Source: Paraescarpia echinospica
Lineage: Eukaryota; Annelida; Polychaeta; Sabellida; Siboglinidae
DNA length: 64,000 nucleotides
Reading direction: 5' to 3'
NCBI GenBank assembly: GCA_020002185.1
Contig: CM034532.1
Location: 50,882,202 to 50,946,201 of the forward strand
Shown here: one piece after another, positions 32,905 through 51,759 of the stretch
How positions within the stretch are numbered: position 1 is the first letter of the stretch
Layout: every line of letters begins with the position of its first letter
Notes under the pieces: model-generated
The model's input: only the letters and a program-made list of their open reading frames with translations
What the model was told of the DNA's origin: nothing
Database searches by the model: none
Position numbers and translations under genes: made by a program

Positions 32905-35725
32905 AGAGAAGCCTGAAACTGGAGGCATAGATAAAGACAGCAGAAATAAATCGGCAAAGAACAGCCTGGAAAACTGTTCTGAATCAGGATATAAATGCAT
33001 TTGTTTAAATGCAAGGAGCATAGTAAACAAAAGAAGTGAACTAAACATTATGGTAGAAGATATTGACCCTCACATAATAGGTATAACCGAATCGTGGGCC
33101 ACCACTGATATATCAGATGCCGAATTGGGACTAACAGGATATGTAATGTTTAGGAAAGATAGAATAGGAAGAAAGGGAGGTGGAGTTATTTTATATATTA
33201 AAGAATCTATCCAGGCTTATGAAATAAAATTAGAAAGAGAAGCAGATTGCGAAGAAGCTGTTTGGTGTAACATAGTTACAGGAAACTCAACGTTAACAGT
33301 TGGGTTAGTTTATCGAAGTCCAAACATAAGCATAGAAGAGAATGAAAAAATACAAAACGCTATAAGGGAAGTAAGCAAACGGAACTGTATTATTATGGGG
33401 GACTTTAACCATGGGCATATACAATGGAAATCTCTACAGAGTATGGGGAGTGAGGACCACAAGTTTTTAGTTTTAGTACAAGATGGTTTCCTTTCTCAAC
33501 ATGTGCTAGAACCAACCAGGGGAGAGAATGTGTTAGACTTAGTTTTGTCCTCACAGAAAGAATTAGTTGACAATGTCAAGATATGTGAGCCACTGGGGAG
33601 TAGTGATCACAGCCAGATACATTTTACCATCAAAGTAAAATCAGAAAGGAATAGTAAAAAGCAGTATAGGAGAAATTTCCACAAAGGAAGGTATAAGGAC
33701 ATGAGGAAATATTTAGCAAAGATAGACTGGAATAACACTGAAGAATAAGACAGCAACCGAATGCTGGAATATCTTAAATAGTGAAATTAAGTGCATAGTC
33801 GATAAATTTGTACCTTTCAAAAAACAAGGGAAACGGTCTAAAAACAAACACTTATCGAAAGAAGCCATTAGAAAAATTAAGTATAAACAAATGATGTGGA
33901 AGTCATATAGATGTACTGGAAATGATGAAGACTACAACATTTATAAAGAAGCACTTAATCAAGCTACAGCTGGAATTAGAAATTCAAAGAGAAGCTATGA
34001 AAAAAAATTAGCTAGTAATATAAAACATGACAGTAAGAGTTTTTATGCGTATATTCGAAGCAAACAGAAAGTTCAGGATAAGGTCGGTCCTCTAGAAGAT
34101 AGTGCTGGAAATACAATATCAGAGGGATTCTTAATGGCAGAAGACCTGAATGAGTATTTTAGTTCAGTGTTTACAAGGGAAGATATTAGTTCACTGCCAG
34201 TACCAGAGGCTAAGTTCAAGGGGCAGATTCAGACTATTTAGGACAGTTAGTTGTAACCTCGGAAATGGTAGCTAAGAAAATAAGGGCTATGAAGGATAAT
34301 AAATCACCTGGAGTGGACGGGATTCCGCCCAAACTACTATTGGAAATTGTAGAACAAATTAGCGTACCACTTGCAACAGTTTTCAATTTGTCATTAGAAG
34401 AGGGAGTGGTTCCTTTAGAATGGAAAGAGGCAAACATTATACCGTTATTTTAAAAAGGTTCGAGAAACAAGTCAGAGAACTATAGACCAGTGAGTTTAAC
34501 ATCAGTGATTTGCAAATTATTAGAAAGACTAATTAAAGATCATATGGTGGATTTTCTTGTTAAACATAACTTGATGAACCCATCTCAACATGGGTTTTAA
34601 AAAACGAGGTCATGCTTAACAAATATGTTATGTTTTTTGGAAGACATCACTAGGTGGGTAGATGAGGGATCACCAGTAGATATCATCTATTTAGATTTTC
34701 AAAAAGCTTTCGACAAAGTACCACATCAAAGATTACTCCTTAAGCTAAAGGCCCATGGCATAGGAAATGGTATAATAAACTGGATAGAAAAATGGCTGAA
34801 TGACAGAAGACAACGTGTAGTAGTTGATGGGGAGGCTTCAAACTGGAAATCGGTATTGAGTGGGGTACCACAGGGATCAGTACTAGGACCTATATTATTC
34901 TTAATATATATCAACGATTTGGACGATGATATAACAAGCAAGGTGTTAAAATTTGCGGATGATACAAAAGTGTTTAGAAGGAAGATGATCTTGATAGGTT
35001 GATCAAATGGTCTGAAAAGTGGCAAATGCTGTTAAATTTTGGGAAATGTAAATGCCTCCACACAGGTCATGGGAATGAAGAGGTAAAATATAAAATGGGG
35101 GGTACTGTTCTAAGTACTACTGTAAAAAAAGGACTTAGGGTTAACCATTAGTGCTGATATGAAGGTTTCAGAGCAGCGGAATTGCAGCGTCAAGGGAAAT
35201 CAAATCCTTGGATTAATTAGGCGAAATATAGCGTATAAGAAAAAGAATTAATAGTACCGCTGTACAAAACAATAGTGAGGCCTCATTTAGAATATTTTAT
35301 ACAAGCATGGAGGCCATATCGCAAGAAGGACATAGATATGCTAGAAAGAGTACAGAGGAGAGCGACTAAAATGATACCAAATCTGAGGGATCTTAGTTAC
35401 GAAATACGCCTAAAAGAATGTGGTTTAACAACATTAGAGACCAGGAGATTGAGAGGAGATCACATAGAAGTGTTTAAAATATTGAATGGTTATGAAAATA
35501 TTGATAGAAACATTTTTCTCAGTTAAGAAAAATAGAAGGACCAGAGGACATGAAGCTACATTAGTAAAGGAGCAGTGTAGATTAGATATAAGAAAGTTCT
35601 CATTCTCACAAAGGACTGTAAATGAATGGAACAGATTATCTCCTGATTGTGTTGGTGCTAGTAGCGTGAATATGTTTAAAAATAAAATCGACACACACCT
35701 TAAAAGGCGGGATACATGTAGATAA
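32905..35725 (+). pseudogene. CR1 ORF2, endonuclease-reverse transcriptase, copy A
   Basis: Endonuclease: NARSIVNKR, GITESWA, GGVILYI, GDFNHGHI and an intact SDH in GSSDHSQIHF. RT: KSPGVDGIPPKLL, DIIYLDFQKAFDKVPHQR, GVPQGSVLGPILFLIYINDL and FADDTKV. The C-terminus reads RPHLEYFIQAWRPYRKKDID and LSPDCVGASSVNMFKNKID. Frame breaks occur near 33735, 34225, 34452 and 34600, and after FADDTKV (about 34975) some 38 nt are missing relative to copy C. Not functional as read. Confidence 0.85.
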
Positions 35726-36299
35726 AAGTATTGGACTCTCGATAAGCCAAAAGGCTTCCTTGTCCACCTGCCATCCAGAGTAATTTTCTGGATGGCAATC
35801 TTGTTAAATCTTGTTAAATGGAACTTAATTAGAGTTTAGTTGTCAATATACCTGGATTGTTAATAATGATTCACTCGACTTATCATTGCCACAGTAATGT
35901 TTACATCAATAAAACACACAGTACAAGGTAAGTTACCTTATCACAAGTGAACGACAGGTAGGCCAATGTTTATCAATGACACGATGGAATTAATGCAAAT
36001 ATATGTTTTGAGGGTTTATGTTTGTTGGTAACCTGCTAATTAAGTCTTGTCAACATTTAGTAGACTTCGGTAAGTCTTAACGTTTGAGTAAGAAGAAGAA
36101 ACAGTTCATGGTAATCTGCGATGTGCGTCTGCATAAGGTGTTACTTCCATGAATCCAGTGTGAAAGGAGCAATGATTTGAGTATGATCGGATTTGATCAA
36201 TTAGTAAGATAGGTAATGATTATTGTTCAAAGTGGATATTAATGAACTTTGGATGATTAATGGAGGAGTTTTTGGTTGTCATCGTATAATCAAAGTGTC

Positions 36300-36496
36300 T
36301 TTTATATTGTCTACATGATTATCGGTGTGTGTATGTGTATGTTGTGTGTGTGTGCAATGTGTGTGTATTATTATGGTGTGTGGTAAGTGAGTGGTGAGTG
36401 GTGTGTTGTGTGTATGTTAGTGTGTGTGTGCTGTGTGTTATTATTTGATTATGCGTGTGTGTGTGTGTGTGTGTTTATTATGGTGTTATTATGTGT

Positions 36497-36555
<59 letters not shown>

Positions 36556-37756
36556 CATTGTTACTATCTATGATTAAGGTGTTATTAAGATCCGTCCTTG
36601 GACCATTAACTATTGATGATGGTTTATATGATGATGATTTGATGATTATTGAGCCATTGATTATTATTGATATATGCTGGCGGATGATGATGATATCACA
36701 TTTTGAATTGCCGATGGATTTCGCTATTATGATTATTATTATTATTGCAAATGGATTAACTGTATGAGTGGTGATAAAGTTATTGATGATGATTCTGTAT
36801 TGATGATGATGATATTGATGATATCTGATGATATTATATTATTAGTGGATGCAATGGGTTGATGTTGTGTTGGCGTTGATGGTTATTATTGACAGTGTTT
36901 ATTGATATCATTATTATTCAATCTCCAGTGTATTATTGATGATATGATGATGAAAAATCAGAATTATATTAGGCGCTATTATTGCATGCTCATTCTATTA
37001 TACATTTCAGATTAGTGTTTTTATGGTGATGAACATTGATGATGCGTATTATCATTATTGCCATCATGCGTGATATTGATTGATGATGATGATGATGATG
37101 CGACGCGTTAGTTAACATCATCGTCTGCGATTATTACACAACTTCGGCTGCCAGATTCATTCGTCGTGATGATTATTGTGATATTGATAATGCGCCACTT
37201 ATTATTGAACCCATTTATTAGTATTAATGGCAGAGTGGATTTTGCGTGTGCGAAGATTGATGGTATCACGTACAAATTGGTAATGTTAATGATTGAGCGC
37301 CGTGTGTATTGTGGCGATTTCGTAATATCATGGCAATGATGATGATGCGATCTGAACATTATTATTATTATTGGATTAAGTGCTGGAGTATCAATGGGGA
37401 TGTTTATTATTAATTAGTATTATTATGATTATGTGACATTGCGTAGATTTAAATGTCTTCTAGGCACATTTTATTGATGATGTTTCATATTAATTGTCTA
37501 CATTGACACTGCCCTAGTACTAAATTGATTTAATATTATTATGTTATTAGGTGTAATTATTATTCATTATTACACATTAACTATTTTATTATCAAATGTT
37601 TTATGAATTTATTTATTTTATTATACAGATATATTATTAATGGTTTATTAGTATTAGCTATGTGTGTGTGAGTGGTATATGTGGTGGTATTATGTATTAT
37701 GTGTGTGTATTATTAGTATTATTATTATTATTGCGTGTGTGTGTGCGTGTGTTTGT

Positions 37757-37794
<38 letters not shown>

Positions 37795-38030
37795 TATTAT
37801 TGTGTGTGTGTGTGTGTGTGTGTTTTGTGTGTGTGTGTGGTGTGTGTGTGTGGTTTGTGTGTGTGTGTGTGTGTGTGGTGTATGGTATGTGTGGTGTGTG
37901 TGTGGTGGTGGTGTGTGTGTTGTGTGTGCGTGTGTGTGTTGTGTGTGTGTGTGTGTGGTGGTATGTGGTGTGTGTGTTATGTGTGTGTGTGTGTGTGCGT
38001 GTGTTTGTGCGTGTGTGTGCATAAAGGAGT
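36300..38030 (+). repeat. TG-rich and GAT/ATT-rich low-complexity domain with strong G-over-C skew
   Basis: (TG)n tracts at about 36320-36565 and 37660-38025 flank a region of GATGAT and ATTATT units. In 36.3-36.96 and 37.64-38.03 kb the plus strand has several times more G than C. The Val/Cys-rich ORFs here are translations of (TG)n and are not genes. Confidence 0.85.
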
Positions 38031-39102
38031 AAAACATGTACAAATACGTGTACACATGTTATTGTTGCCTGAAAAGTTATTTCTTCTCGTTGCGCACATC
38101 ACTGATTCATCCTGCGGTATTGTGCTAATCAATGCACGCAGACCGATATAATTAGGGCTGCGTCCAGTCAACAGAGATGCCGGCAGCCCATACGTATGGT
38201 CCAGATATATTACTATCAGTCTGTATACCTCTATGGAAAACAATGGACGAAAATCGGCGATGTTTACTGGCAATTTTACCACATTAATGATCCAATAGAC
38301 TGAAAGATGATGTGATAACTTTGTTTAGTAACGTGGCACAACAGTTAGCAATTGGGTTAACTAGTCTGTAACAATATTATTATGTTTGAGTGTCACCAAC
38401 TACAAAGCTATATACATCCATAACAATCCGCCTGGCTTCGCAGCCATTGATCCTGTGTTCCTAACAAAATGCAAATAATCGGCATGTGTACGGGAAGTCT
38501 AAACGATGTGGCGTAGTTGCGGGGAAATGTATCCGTTTCATGTTTCATGTAAATAAGCATGGCAGTTGTAGACTGCCAAGTGGACTATACCTGGTGTTTC
38601 GGTGACTAAATTATATATTTTTTGATTCCTTTCGAGTGTCCTCATCTACACACGCTACATACTATACGTATATAAACATTTGCTATGTTTCGCCGGAAAG
38701 TACCAAGTGCCACTATTTACCCTGCCATCTATATCAAATCATTTCCGTTTTTCAACAATTAACGTAGCACAAAAAGTATCTTTTCTTCGACCACAATAAG
38801 TGTATTTTTCGATTTTATAGGTATGATCAAATCAATAAATTATATATGTATTTTACAACGATTTTTCCACTTGAAACAAATCTGTAGCAAAGTGAGACAC
38901 AGCCACATTGTTAAACTCAACAAGTATTTGGGTTTAGTCACGTTTGTGTTAATGTATGTAGTCAGTGTAGAAGACATGTCCTATTACGATACTGAGGTCC
39001 AAGTGCTGCTTCATACTGGTTGGTTACAATGTTGTCATAGTTTATTTTGTTCTTTATTCACACCAAATCTTACATGATTATGTTTACATTTCTTATGAAC
39101 AG
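38031..39102 (+). other. Region upstream of the Rab exons; P-loop exon not found
   Basis: I looked on the plus strand for a frame with GxxxxGK(S/T) and a donor leaving phase 1, as needed before the exon at 39103, and did not find one here. The missing first exon is probably farther upstream or outside the window. Confidence 0.4.
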
Positions 39103-44554
<5,452 letters not shown>

Positions 44555-44837
44555 AAGAAGCTAAACAGTGGATTACATGAAACCTAGGCCATTGTCTACT
44601 AACGACTTATAACAATTCTTTTGTACTGACGAGAGATGATCGATACTAGAGAAAGATGACCCTGTGACTATATCAATGGCTACAGGAAGATGGCCTTCCA
44701 CAACGTCATCCGCCGAGAATAGGCGGGTAGTAAACCAACAACCAAGTTGGCCAACTGATGTGTTGCAATCTAAACTACACAGACACTGGCTCCTTGGACG
44801 TAGAAAGAACGACGTGTGAACTGCACTTACTAGAAAG

Positions 44838-44895
44838 TGTGTGTGTGTGTGCGTGCGTGCGTGCGTGTGTATGTGTTTGTGTGTGTGTGTGTTGT
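44838..44895. repeat. Imperfect (TG)n
   Basis: TG and CGTG units; accounts for the short Cys/Val and His/Thr ORFs. Confidence 0.9.
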
Positions 44896-45132
44896 GGTTT
44901 CTTGAATACATCGCCAGTCGGTATATCTGAGGCCAATGGTCCAAGGAAGCAAATTAACATATAAAGAGGCGAGTGGACCTCGGTGCCTCGGAGGAGATGC
45001 ACTTACAATACTCCAAAGTTAGCGTGTTAATATATAGATGGAACTGTCTACTCATTGTGTAAGTACTTGCAGTATCAGAATTAATGTAAACAAAATCGAA
45101 AACCTTAGAAGGGTGAGTTCATATTGTTCAAA

Positions 45133-45138
45133 AATAAA
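45133..45138 (+). promoter_or_regulatory. Candidate polyadenylation signal of the Rab gene
   Basis: AATAAA about 580 nt after the stop codon, the first good match I noticed downstream. Confidence 0.35.
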
Positions 45139-45390
45139 GTTGTACTATCGATAAGTCAAAGTGTGTGTGTATGTATTATATATTCTACATATTTTATTTA
45201 TAGATTTTCTATAGATTTGCTTAGAGTTTCTGTAGATTTCTATAAAATTCTACATAATGTTTTGCCAAGAATATAGAATTATAATTTTTGAAGTTGCATT
45301 CTGGGTTAAACTACCACTTTAATTGTTTTTTTTTAGAAAGTATATTTATAACATGAACAATATTTACTTATTTTGATCATACTTGCTATC

Positions 45391-45712
<322 letters not shown>

Positions 45713-46640
45713 CTTTGGCATTTGATATGTTATTCGATAAATTATGCTTTTTGCAAAAATTACCGGTCGCCATGTCCGACCAGCGGGATAATAAAAGTAT
45801 GGCACGCAGATATAATTGTTCGTATTTTGTGTCGTGTAATCCTAAAATTGCATAGTATGTGAACAGTTATATATCTTTGGAGATTTTTCGCCGGAAATTC
45901 AGCGGTTCAGCACGTCTCAGCACGTCTCCCATGATGTCGCGCTGTCTCGATGACAGAGGAACGCTGTTGGAGATTTCCAGTAAAAATCATTCATTGATTC
46001 ATTGGCTATATTTGGCGGAGATAGATCGTAGACATTGGTGGTGCAGAAAAGTTTATAAACAAGTGGAATTACTGATTTATAAATATTATTCTTGCCTTAA
46101 TATCATTCATAAAGTAACACTAGACATATATTGAGTAACACTTGTGCTTTAAGTTAGTTAGTTAAAGTATTTTAGAACATTTTAGTCTAGTGTGAGTGAT
46201 AATAGGGTAATTTAGCCTTCGATAAGGTGTAACCAAACCTGATTATGTGGTAGAATATATATAGGAGATAAAGTAACAACCATAAAACTACTTACATAAG
46301 ATAATATCTGTGTAAGCCAGTACTTGCTAGATACTTTGATTAGGTAACATTGTTGTTAAGATTAAGCAAGGGCGATAGTCGGGCGAACTCCAGATTGTTT
46401 ACGTAGATAGTGTCCCACGTATTCGCTAGGACGCGGAGTAACCTAATTAAATAAAGCAACCTAACGTAACGTAATTGACTGTATTTAATTTAGGTCACTA
46501 CAGGTAATGTTAGCGTTCGTGATAGGATAGATAGTCAGCTGTGTAATTAAAATCTGTAACATCAAGTGTGCTGAAGTACACAGGAAACAGTCTTCATAAA
46601 GACTAAGTTTGTTACGTTATTAAATAAATTCTGATAGTGA
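45713..46640 (+). other. Region before CR1 copy B, possibly its 5' UTR
   Basis: No convincing ORF. Copies A and C are truncated and do not reach this far, so the 5' end of the CR1 family cannot be placed by comparison here. Some of 46.1-46.64 kb is likely element leader. Confidence 0.4.
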
Positions 46641-46641
46641 T

Positions 46642-47832
46642 ATGGCGCCTCGCAAGCTGCAAGTCAAGGCAAAGCGACACTTGGTGTGCGATCACTGCCA
46701 CAGCTGGGTGGATTTTGCATTGTCCGGCTGTGGGAAGTCATGGGCAGAAACCAAGGAGGAGGAATTCACCTTTCAGTGCATGGGGTATTGGAAGGTGGAG
46801 AGTCTGCAGACTGAGATAGTTAGGTTGACAGAGATGAGAATTAGCAAGGAGACAGGGGGAATGGAGAGAGAAGACATGGAGAGAGGTGGGAATACTGTAA
46901 GACTGAAGGAGAATAGCAGTGGCAAGAAGACTGAAGAAAGGAGATTGAGAGGAGGGAAGGTGATTAGAGGGGAAGAAATTGGAAAATCGACGACAGAAAA
47001 CGTGACAAGCGTGAAGGTGACATGGGAGAAAGTGACCGTAGAGAAGGAGGGAGGGAAGATGGGACGTGAGAGGAGAGAAGAAAATGAGATGGGAAGAAAG
47101 ATGAAGGGACGAAAGGAAGTGAGAACAAATGTGATAGAAGAGAAGTCGATAAAACGGACGGTGACAGGAGGAAAGGTGACAAGAGAAAAAGCAACAGGAA
47201 AGAATGGATCAGAAGAGAATGTGACAGGAGAGAAGACGGCAGGGGGGAAAGACAACAACCAGACAGATGCAAACCAGAGAAGGAGCTACTCTGAAGCAGT
47301 GATTGAGAGGGCAATGAGAAAGAGAGGGTGTTTATGGGCTACTCCATTATGAGAAAGACGGACAAGACACTAAGCGGGGGGAAGGACATCGTTGTTTGTA
47401 TACCGGGGGCTAGGATAGAACGTGTGACTGAAAAGGTAGAGGAGGTATTGGGGCATGGCAAGGGAGGGTCTATAAATATCAAATAATGCAGACAGGGAGG
47501 GAACAACTGGGATAGTTCAGAAGTATAGACAGTTAGTGAGGAAGCTAAATAAGACAAGAGTTGAACAGATTATTCTCTCAGGAATTTTGCCAGTAATGGG
47601 AGGAAAGGGGGCAACATATAGAAACTGCAAGAGGATGGCGATCAACGCATTAGTTGAGCAGATGTGTGAAGACGAGGGGGTGGGATTCACAGATTTATGG
47701 GGGTACTTTGTTGGGAGGGAAGATATGTACATGAGAGATGGCCTCCATCTTAGTGGAAAGGGGGCAGCAGTTTTCTCAGAGAATCTGCTGCGATCTGTTG
47801 ACAGTGGGACAGGTTGCATCTATTTAAACTAG
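46642..47832 (+). pseudogene. CR1 ORF1 with PHD-like finger and SGNH esterase, copy B (broken)
   Basis: Starts MAPRKLQVKAKRHLVCDHCH. Residues about 17-47 form a PHD-like Cys/His cluster (VCDHCHSWVDFALSGCG and later FQCMGYW). A Lys/Glu/Thr-rich region of repeated VTGEK-like motifs follows (residues about 75-210), then SYSEAVIE and the esterase. A deletion at about 47330 destroys the GDS block, and another at about 47475 removes VHVGT. The esterase C-terminal half (47536-47832, with LSGILPVMGG and DGLHLSGKG) is open. PHD-plus-esterase ORF1 is characteristic of CR1. Confidence 0.82.
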
Positions 47833-47924
47833 ATTCGTAGGGGGGACTCACAGAGAAGCCTTAAACTGGAGGCATAGATAAAGACAGCACAAATAAGTCA
47901 GTAAAGAACAGACTGGAAAATTCT

Positions 47925-50719
47925 TCTGAAGCTGGATATAAATGTGTTTGTTTAAATGCAAGGAGTATAGTAAACAAAAGAAATGAACTAAACATTATGG
48001 TAGAAAATATAATAGGTATAACCGAATCCTGGACCACCACCGATATATCAGATGCCGAATTGGGACTGACAGGATATGTAATGTTTAGGAAAGATAGAAT
48101 AGGAAGAAATGGAGGTGGAGTTATTTTATATATTGAAGAATCCATCCAGGCTTATGAAATAAAATAAGAAAGAGAAGCAGATTGCGAAGAAGCTGTATGG
48201 TATAACATAGTTACAGGAAACTCAACGTTAACAGTTGGGTTAGTTTATCGAAGTCCAAACATAAGCATAGAAGAGAATGAAACAATACAAAACGTTATAA
48301 AGGAAGTAAGCAAACGGGACTGTATTATTATGGGGGATTTTAACCACGGGCATATACAATGGAAATCTCTACAGAATATGGGGAGTGGGGACAACAAGTT
48401 TTTAGTTTTAGTACAAGATACTTTCCTTTCTCAACATGTGCTAGAGCCAACCAGAGGTGATAATGTGTTAGACATAGTTTTGTCCTCACAGAATAAATTA
48501 GTTGACAATGTCAAGGTATGTGAACCACTGGGGAGTAGTGATGACAACCAGATATATTTACCATCAAAGTAAAAACAGAAAGGAATAGTAAAAAGCAGTA
48601 TAGGATAAATTTCCAGAAAGGAAGGTATAAGGACATGAGGAAATATTTAGCAAAGATAAACTCGAATAACACATTGAAGCATAAGACAGCAACAGATTGC
48701 TGGAATATCTTAAAGAGTGAAATTAAGTGCATAGTCGATACATTTGTACCCTTAAAAAACAAGGGAAACGGTCCAAAAAGAAACACTTATCGAAAGAAGC
48801 CATTAGAAAAATTCAGTATAAACAAATGATGTGGAAGTCATATAGATGTACTGGATTTGATGAAGACTACAACATTTATAAAGAAGCACTTAATCAAGCT
48901 ACAGCTGAAATTATAAATTCAAAGAGAAGCTATGAACAAAAATTAGCTAGTAATATAAAACATGACAGCAAGAGTTTTTATGCGTATGTTCGAAGCAAAC
49001 AGAAAGTTCAGGATAAGGTCGGTCCTCTAGAAGATAGTGCTGGAAATATAATATCAGAGGGATTCTTAATGGCAGAAGACCTGAATGAGTATTTTAGTTC
49101 AGTGTTTACCAGGGAAGATATTAGTTCACTGTCAATACCAGAGGGTGAGTTCAAGGGGACAGATTCAGACTATTTAGGACAGTTAATTGTAACCCCGGAA
49201 ATGGTAGCTAAGAAAATAAGGGCTATAGAGGAATAAATCACCTGGAGTGGTTGGGATTCCGCCCAAACTACTATTGGAAATTGTAGAACAAATTAGCGTA
49301 CCGCTTGCTACAGTTTTCAATTTGTCATTAGAAGAGGGAGTGGTTCCTTTAGAATGGAAAGAGGAAAACATTATACCGTTATTTAAAAAAACGTCCGAGA
49401 AACAAGTCAGAGAACTACAGACCAGTGAGTTTAACATAAGTGATTTGCAAATTATTAGAAAGACTAATTAAAGATCACATGGTGGATTTTCTTGTTAAAC
49501 ATAACTTGATAAACCCATCTCAACATGGGTTTTAAAAAGCGAGGTCATGCTTATCAAATATGTTATTTTTTTGGAAGACATCACTAAGTGGGTAGATGAG
49601 GAATCACCAGTAGATATCATCTACTTAGATTTTCCAAAAGCTTTCGACAAAGTACCACATCAAAGATTACTGCTTAAATTAAAGGCCCATGGCATAGGAA
49701 ATGGCACAATAAACTGGATAAGAAAATGGCTGATTGACACAAGACAACAGGTAGTAGTTGATGGGGAGGCTTCAAACTGGAAATCGGTATTGAGTAGGGT
49801 ACCACAGGGATCAGTACTAGGACCTATATTATTCTTAATATATATCAATGATTTGGATGATGATATAACAAGCAAGGTGTTGAAATTTGCGGATGATACA
49901 AAAGTGTCTCTAAGGATTAAAAGTGATGGAGATAGACAGCATTTACAAGATGATCTTTACAGGTTGATCAAATGGTCTGAAAAGTGGCAAATGCTGTTCA
50001 ATTTTTGGAAATGTAAACGCCCCCACACAGGACATGGGAACGAAGATGTAGAATATACAATGGGGGTTACTGTACTAAGTACTACTGTAAAAGAAAAGGA
50101 CTTAGGGGTAACCATTAGTGCTGATATGAAGGTTTCAGAGCAGTGCGGAATTGCATCTTCAAAGGGAAATCAAATTCTTGGATTAATTATGCGAAATATA
50201 GCGTATAAGGAAAAAGAATTAATAAAACTGCTGTACGAAACAATAGTGAGGCCTCATTTAGAATATTGTATAAAAGCGTTGAAGCCATATCGCAAGAAGG
50301 ACATATATATGCTAGAAAGAGTACAGACGAGAGCGACTAAAATGATACCAAAACTGAGGGATCTGAGTTATGAAATTCGCCTAAAAGAATGTGGTTTAAC
50401 AACACTAGAGACCAGGAGATTGAGAGGAGATCAGATAGAAGTGTTTAAAATACTGAATAGTTATAAAAATATTGATAGAAATATGTTTTTCTCAGTTAAG
50501 AAAGATAGAAGGACTAGAGGACATGAAGTTACATTAGCAAAGGAGCAGTATAGATTAGATATAAGAAAGTTGTCATTTTCACAAGAGACTGTAAATGAAT
50601 GGAATAGATTATCTGCTGATTGTGTGGGTGCTAGTAGCGTGAATATGTTTAAAAATAAAATTGACACATACCTCAGAAGGGCAGGATACACATATATAAA
50701 AGGGTTGGACTCTCGATAA
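47925..50719 (+). pseudogene. CR1 ORF2, endonuclease-reverse transcriptase, copy B
   Basis: Endonuclease blocks are present, but the catalytic SDH is changed to SDD (GSSDDNQIY), the ORF stops at about 48167 (EIK-stop), and frames shift near 48570 and 49235. From 49547 a 390-codon frame is open to the natural end: DIIYLDFPKAFDKVPHQRLL, VPQGSVLGPILFLIYINDLD, FADDTKV, then the CR1-typical C-terminus LKECGLTTLETRRLRGDQIE and DCVGASSVNMFKNKID. Confidence 0.87.
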
Positions 50720-50795
50720 GCCAAAGGGCTTCCTTGTCCATCTGCCACCTAGAGTTAATTATCTGGGTGGCAATCTTGTTAAATCTTGTTAAATT

Positions 50796-51480
50796 TATTT
50801 GTATTCCGGGAGATACCATAAATTCAGTTTACTCCTCACCCAAAGGCCAGTACACTCCCGGAAATTCAGGGAGAGTTGGCAGGCATAATTGTGGAATCCA
50901 CTCGCCATGTATCGGACAGCCACCCAAACAGATGTAATATCGTCAGAAAACAACAAAATGAGCGAATGCATTGAACAGCTTGTTAGCTTCAATCCATCAT
51001 CTGAGAAAATAGGAAAACGGCGTGAATACGATAGCGATTTGCTTATCATCTTCAGGATACCTTTGTAACGTGTGTAAGAGTTTGTAGATGTACGCAGCAT
51101 TCTATGCAGCATTCTATGCATACCCAGTCACAACGTATCGCATTTCGTTTTTAATTTAAAAGTCGATCGGTTACTATATTTATAGTATCGTCTTGTATGG
51201 AATTTAATTACCTTTAAGATAAGCATAACTTGCGATGTCAGGATACGAAGGACACAAAAAGTTAAATGCAAAAGCACAGGTGCACCCATATCTTGGTGAT
51301 ACTGCGCACGCGCTGCGGGCCGGGATTTGGAGCGCATTTCATAAATTGACGTGAGGACTAAAAGGTTAATCGATACCTTATATAACGATTCTCGTAGAAG
51401 ACGCGGGAAATGTCTTGAGAGTGTATCGGTACGACTCATCATTATTTGTTAAGCGATGTGACGTCATCACGCCACACATA
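50796..51480. other. No gene recognised
   Basis: A short direct repeat, GCAGCATTCTATGC, occurs twice near 51098-51120. The minus-strand ORFs have no recognisable domain. Confidence 0.4.
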
Positions 51481-51492
51481 ATTATTCTCGCC

Positions 51493-51568
51493 ATGTATGG
51501 ACAGTTGAACTATCTAACGATATTCTGTGCCGTGTGTGCTGCAATAGCAATGCCATCTTCCAGACAAG
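51493..51568 (+). CDS. Candidate first exon coding for a signal peptide
   Basis: ATG opens MYGQLNYLTIFCAVCAAIAM, then PSSRQ, and the frame meets a good donor (GACAAG/GTATGAG). Hydrophobic residues 8-20 with small Ala residues look like a signal peptide ready for cleavage near AIA-MP. The donor splits a codon after its first base (phase 1), common for first exons of secreted proteins. Downstream exons were not found before CR1 copy C, whose insertion would lie in the intron. Confidence 0.45.
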
Positions 51569-51759
51569 GTATGAGTAAATAGAACCGTCTACCGATATTT
51601 TTCAGAAACAATGTCTCCTTCCATTTCTAAAAAGGCATGGCCGCAATACAACAATAAAAGAAAAAAAAATAGAGGAATGCAGAAATACATGATTCCAAGA
51701 GGTCATTCGAATTAGCTACATTATAAATATTAAAGCGTTTCCACGTGCATAGGTCCATT

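Larger units (their letters stand above)
32335..35820 (+). mobile_element. CR1-family LINE, copy A, 5' truncated
   Basis: Homology to copies B and C begins at CAGTGATTGAGGGGGCAATG, inside ORF1, and runs to the shared tail ending in repeated AATCTTGTTA units. It carries most of the esterase part of ORF1 and a broken ORF2. Same strand as copies B and C. Confidence 0.9.
46642..50795 (+). mobile_element. CR1-family LINE, copy B (the only one with the ORF1 start)
   Basis: The most complete copy at the 5' side: ORF1 from its ATG, ORF2 with its conserved C-terminus, then the tail GACTCTCGATAAGCCAAAGG and about two AATCTTGTTA units. Several frameshifts and stops. Confidence 0.92.

Noticed and set aside
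38823..39077. Possible Rab first exon
   Set aside because: The 84-codon frame has no GxxxxGK(S/T) P-loop and no suitable donor.
46773..47258. 161-codon minus-strand ORF rich in Ser, Pro and Phe
   Set aside because: Shadow of the Lys/Glu-rich CR1 ORF1 on the plus strand, as are those at 32.57-32.87, 47.5-47.8 and 52.4-52.8 kb.
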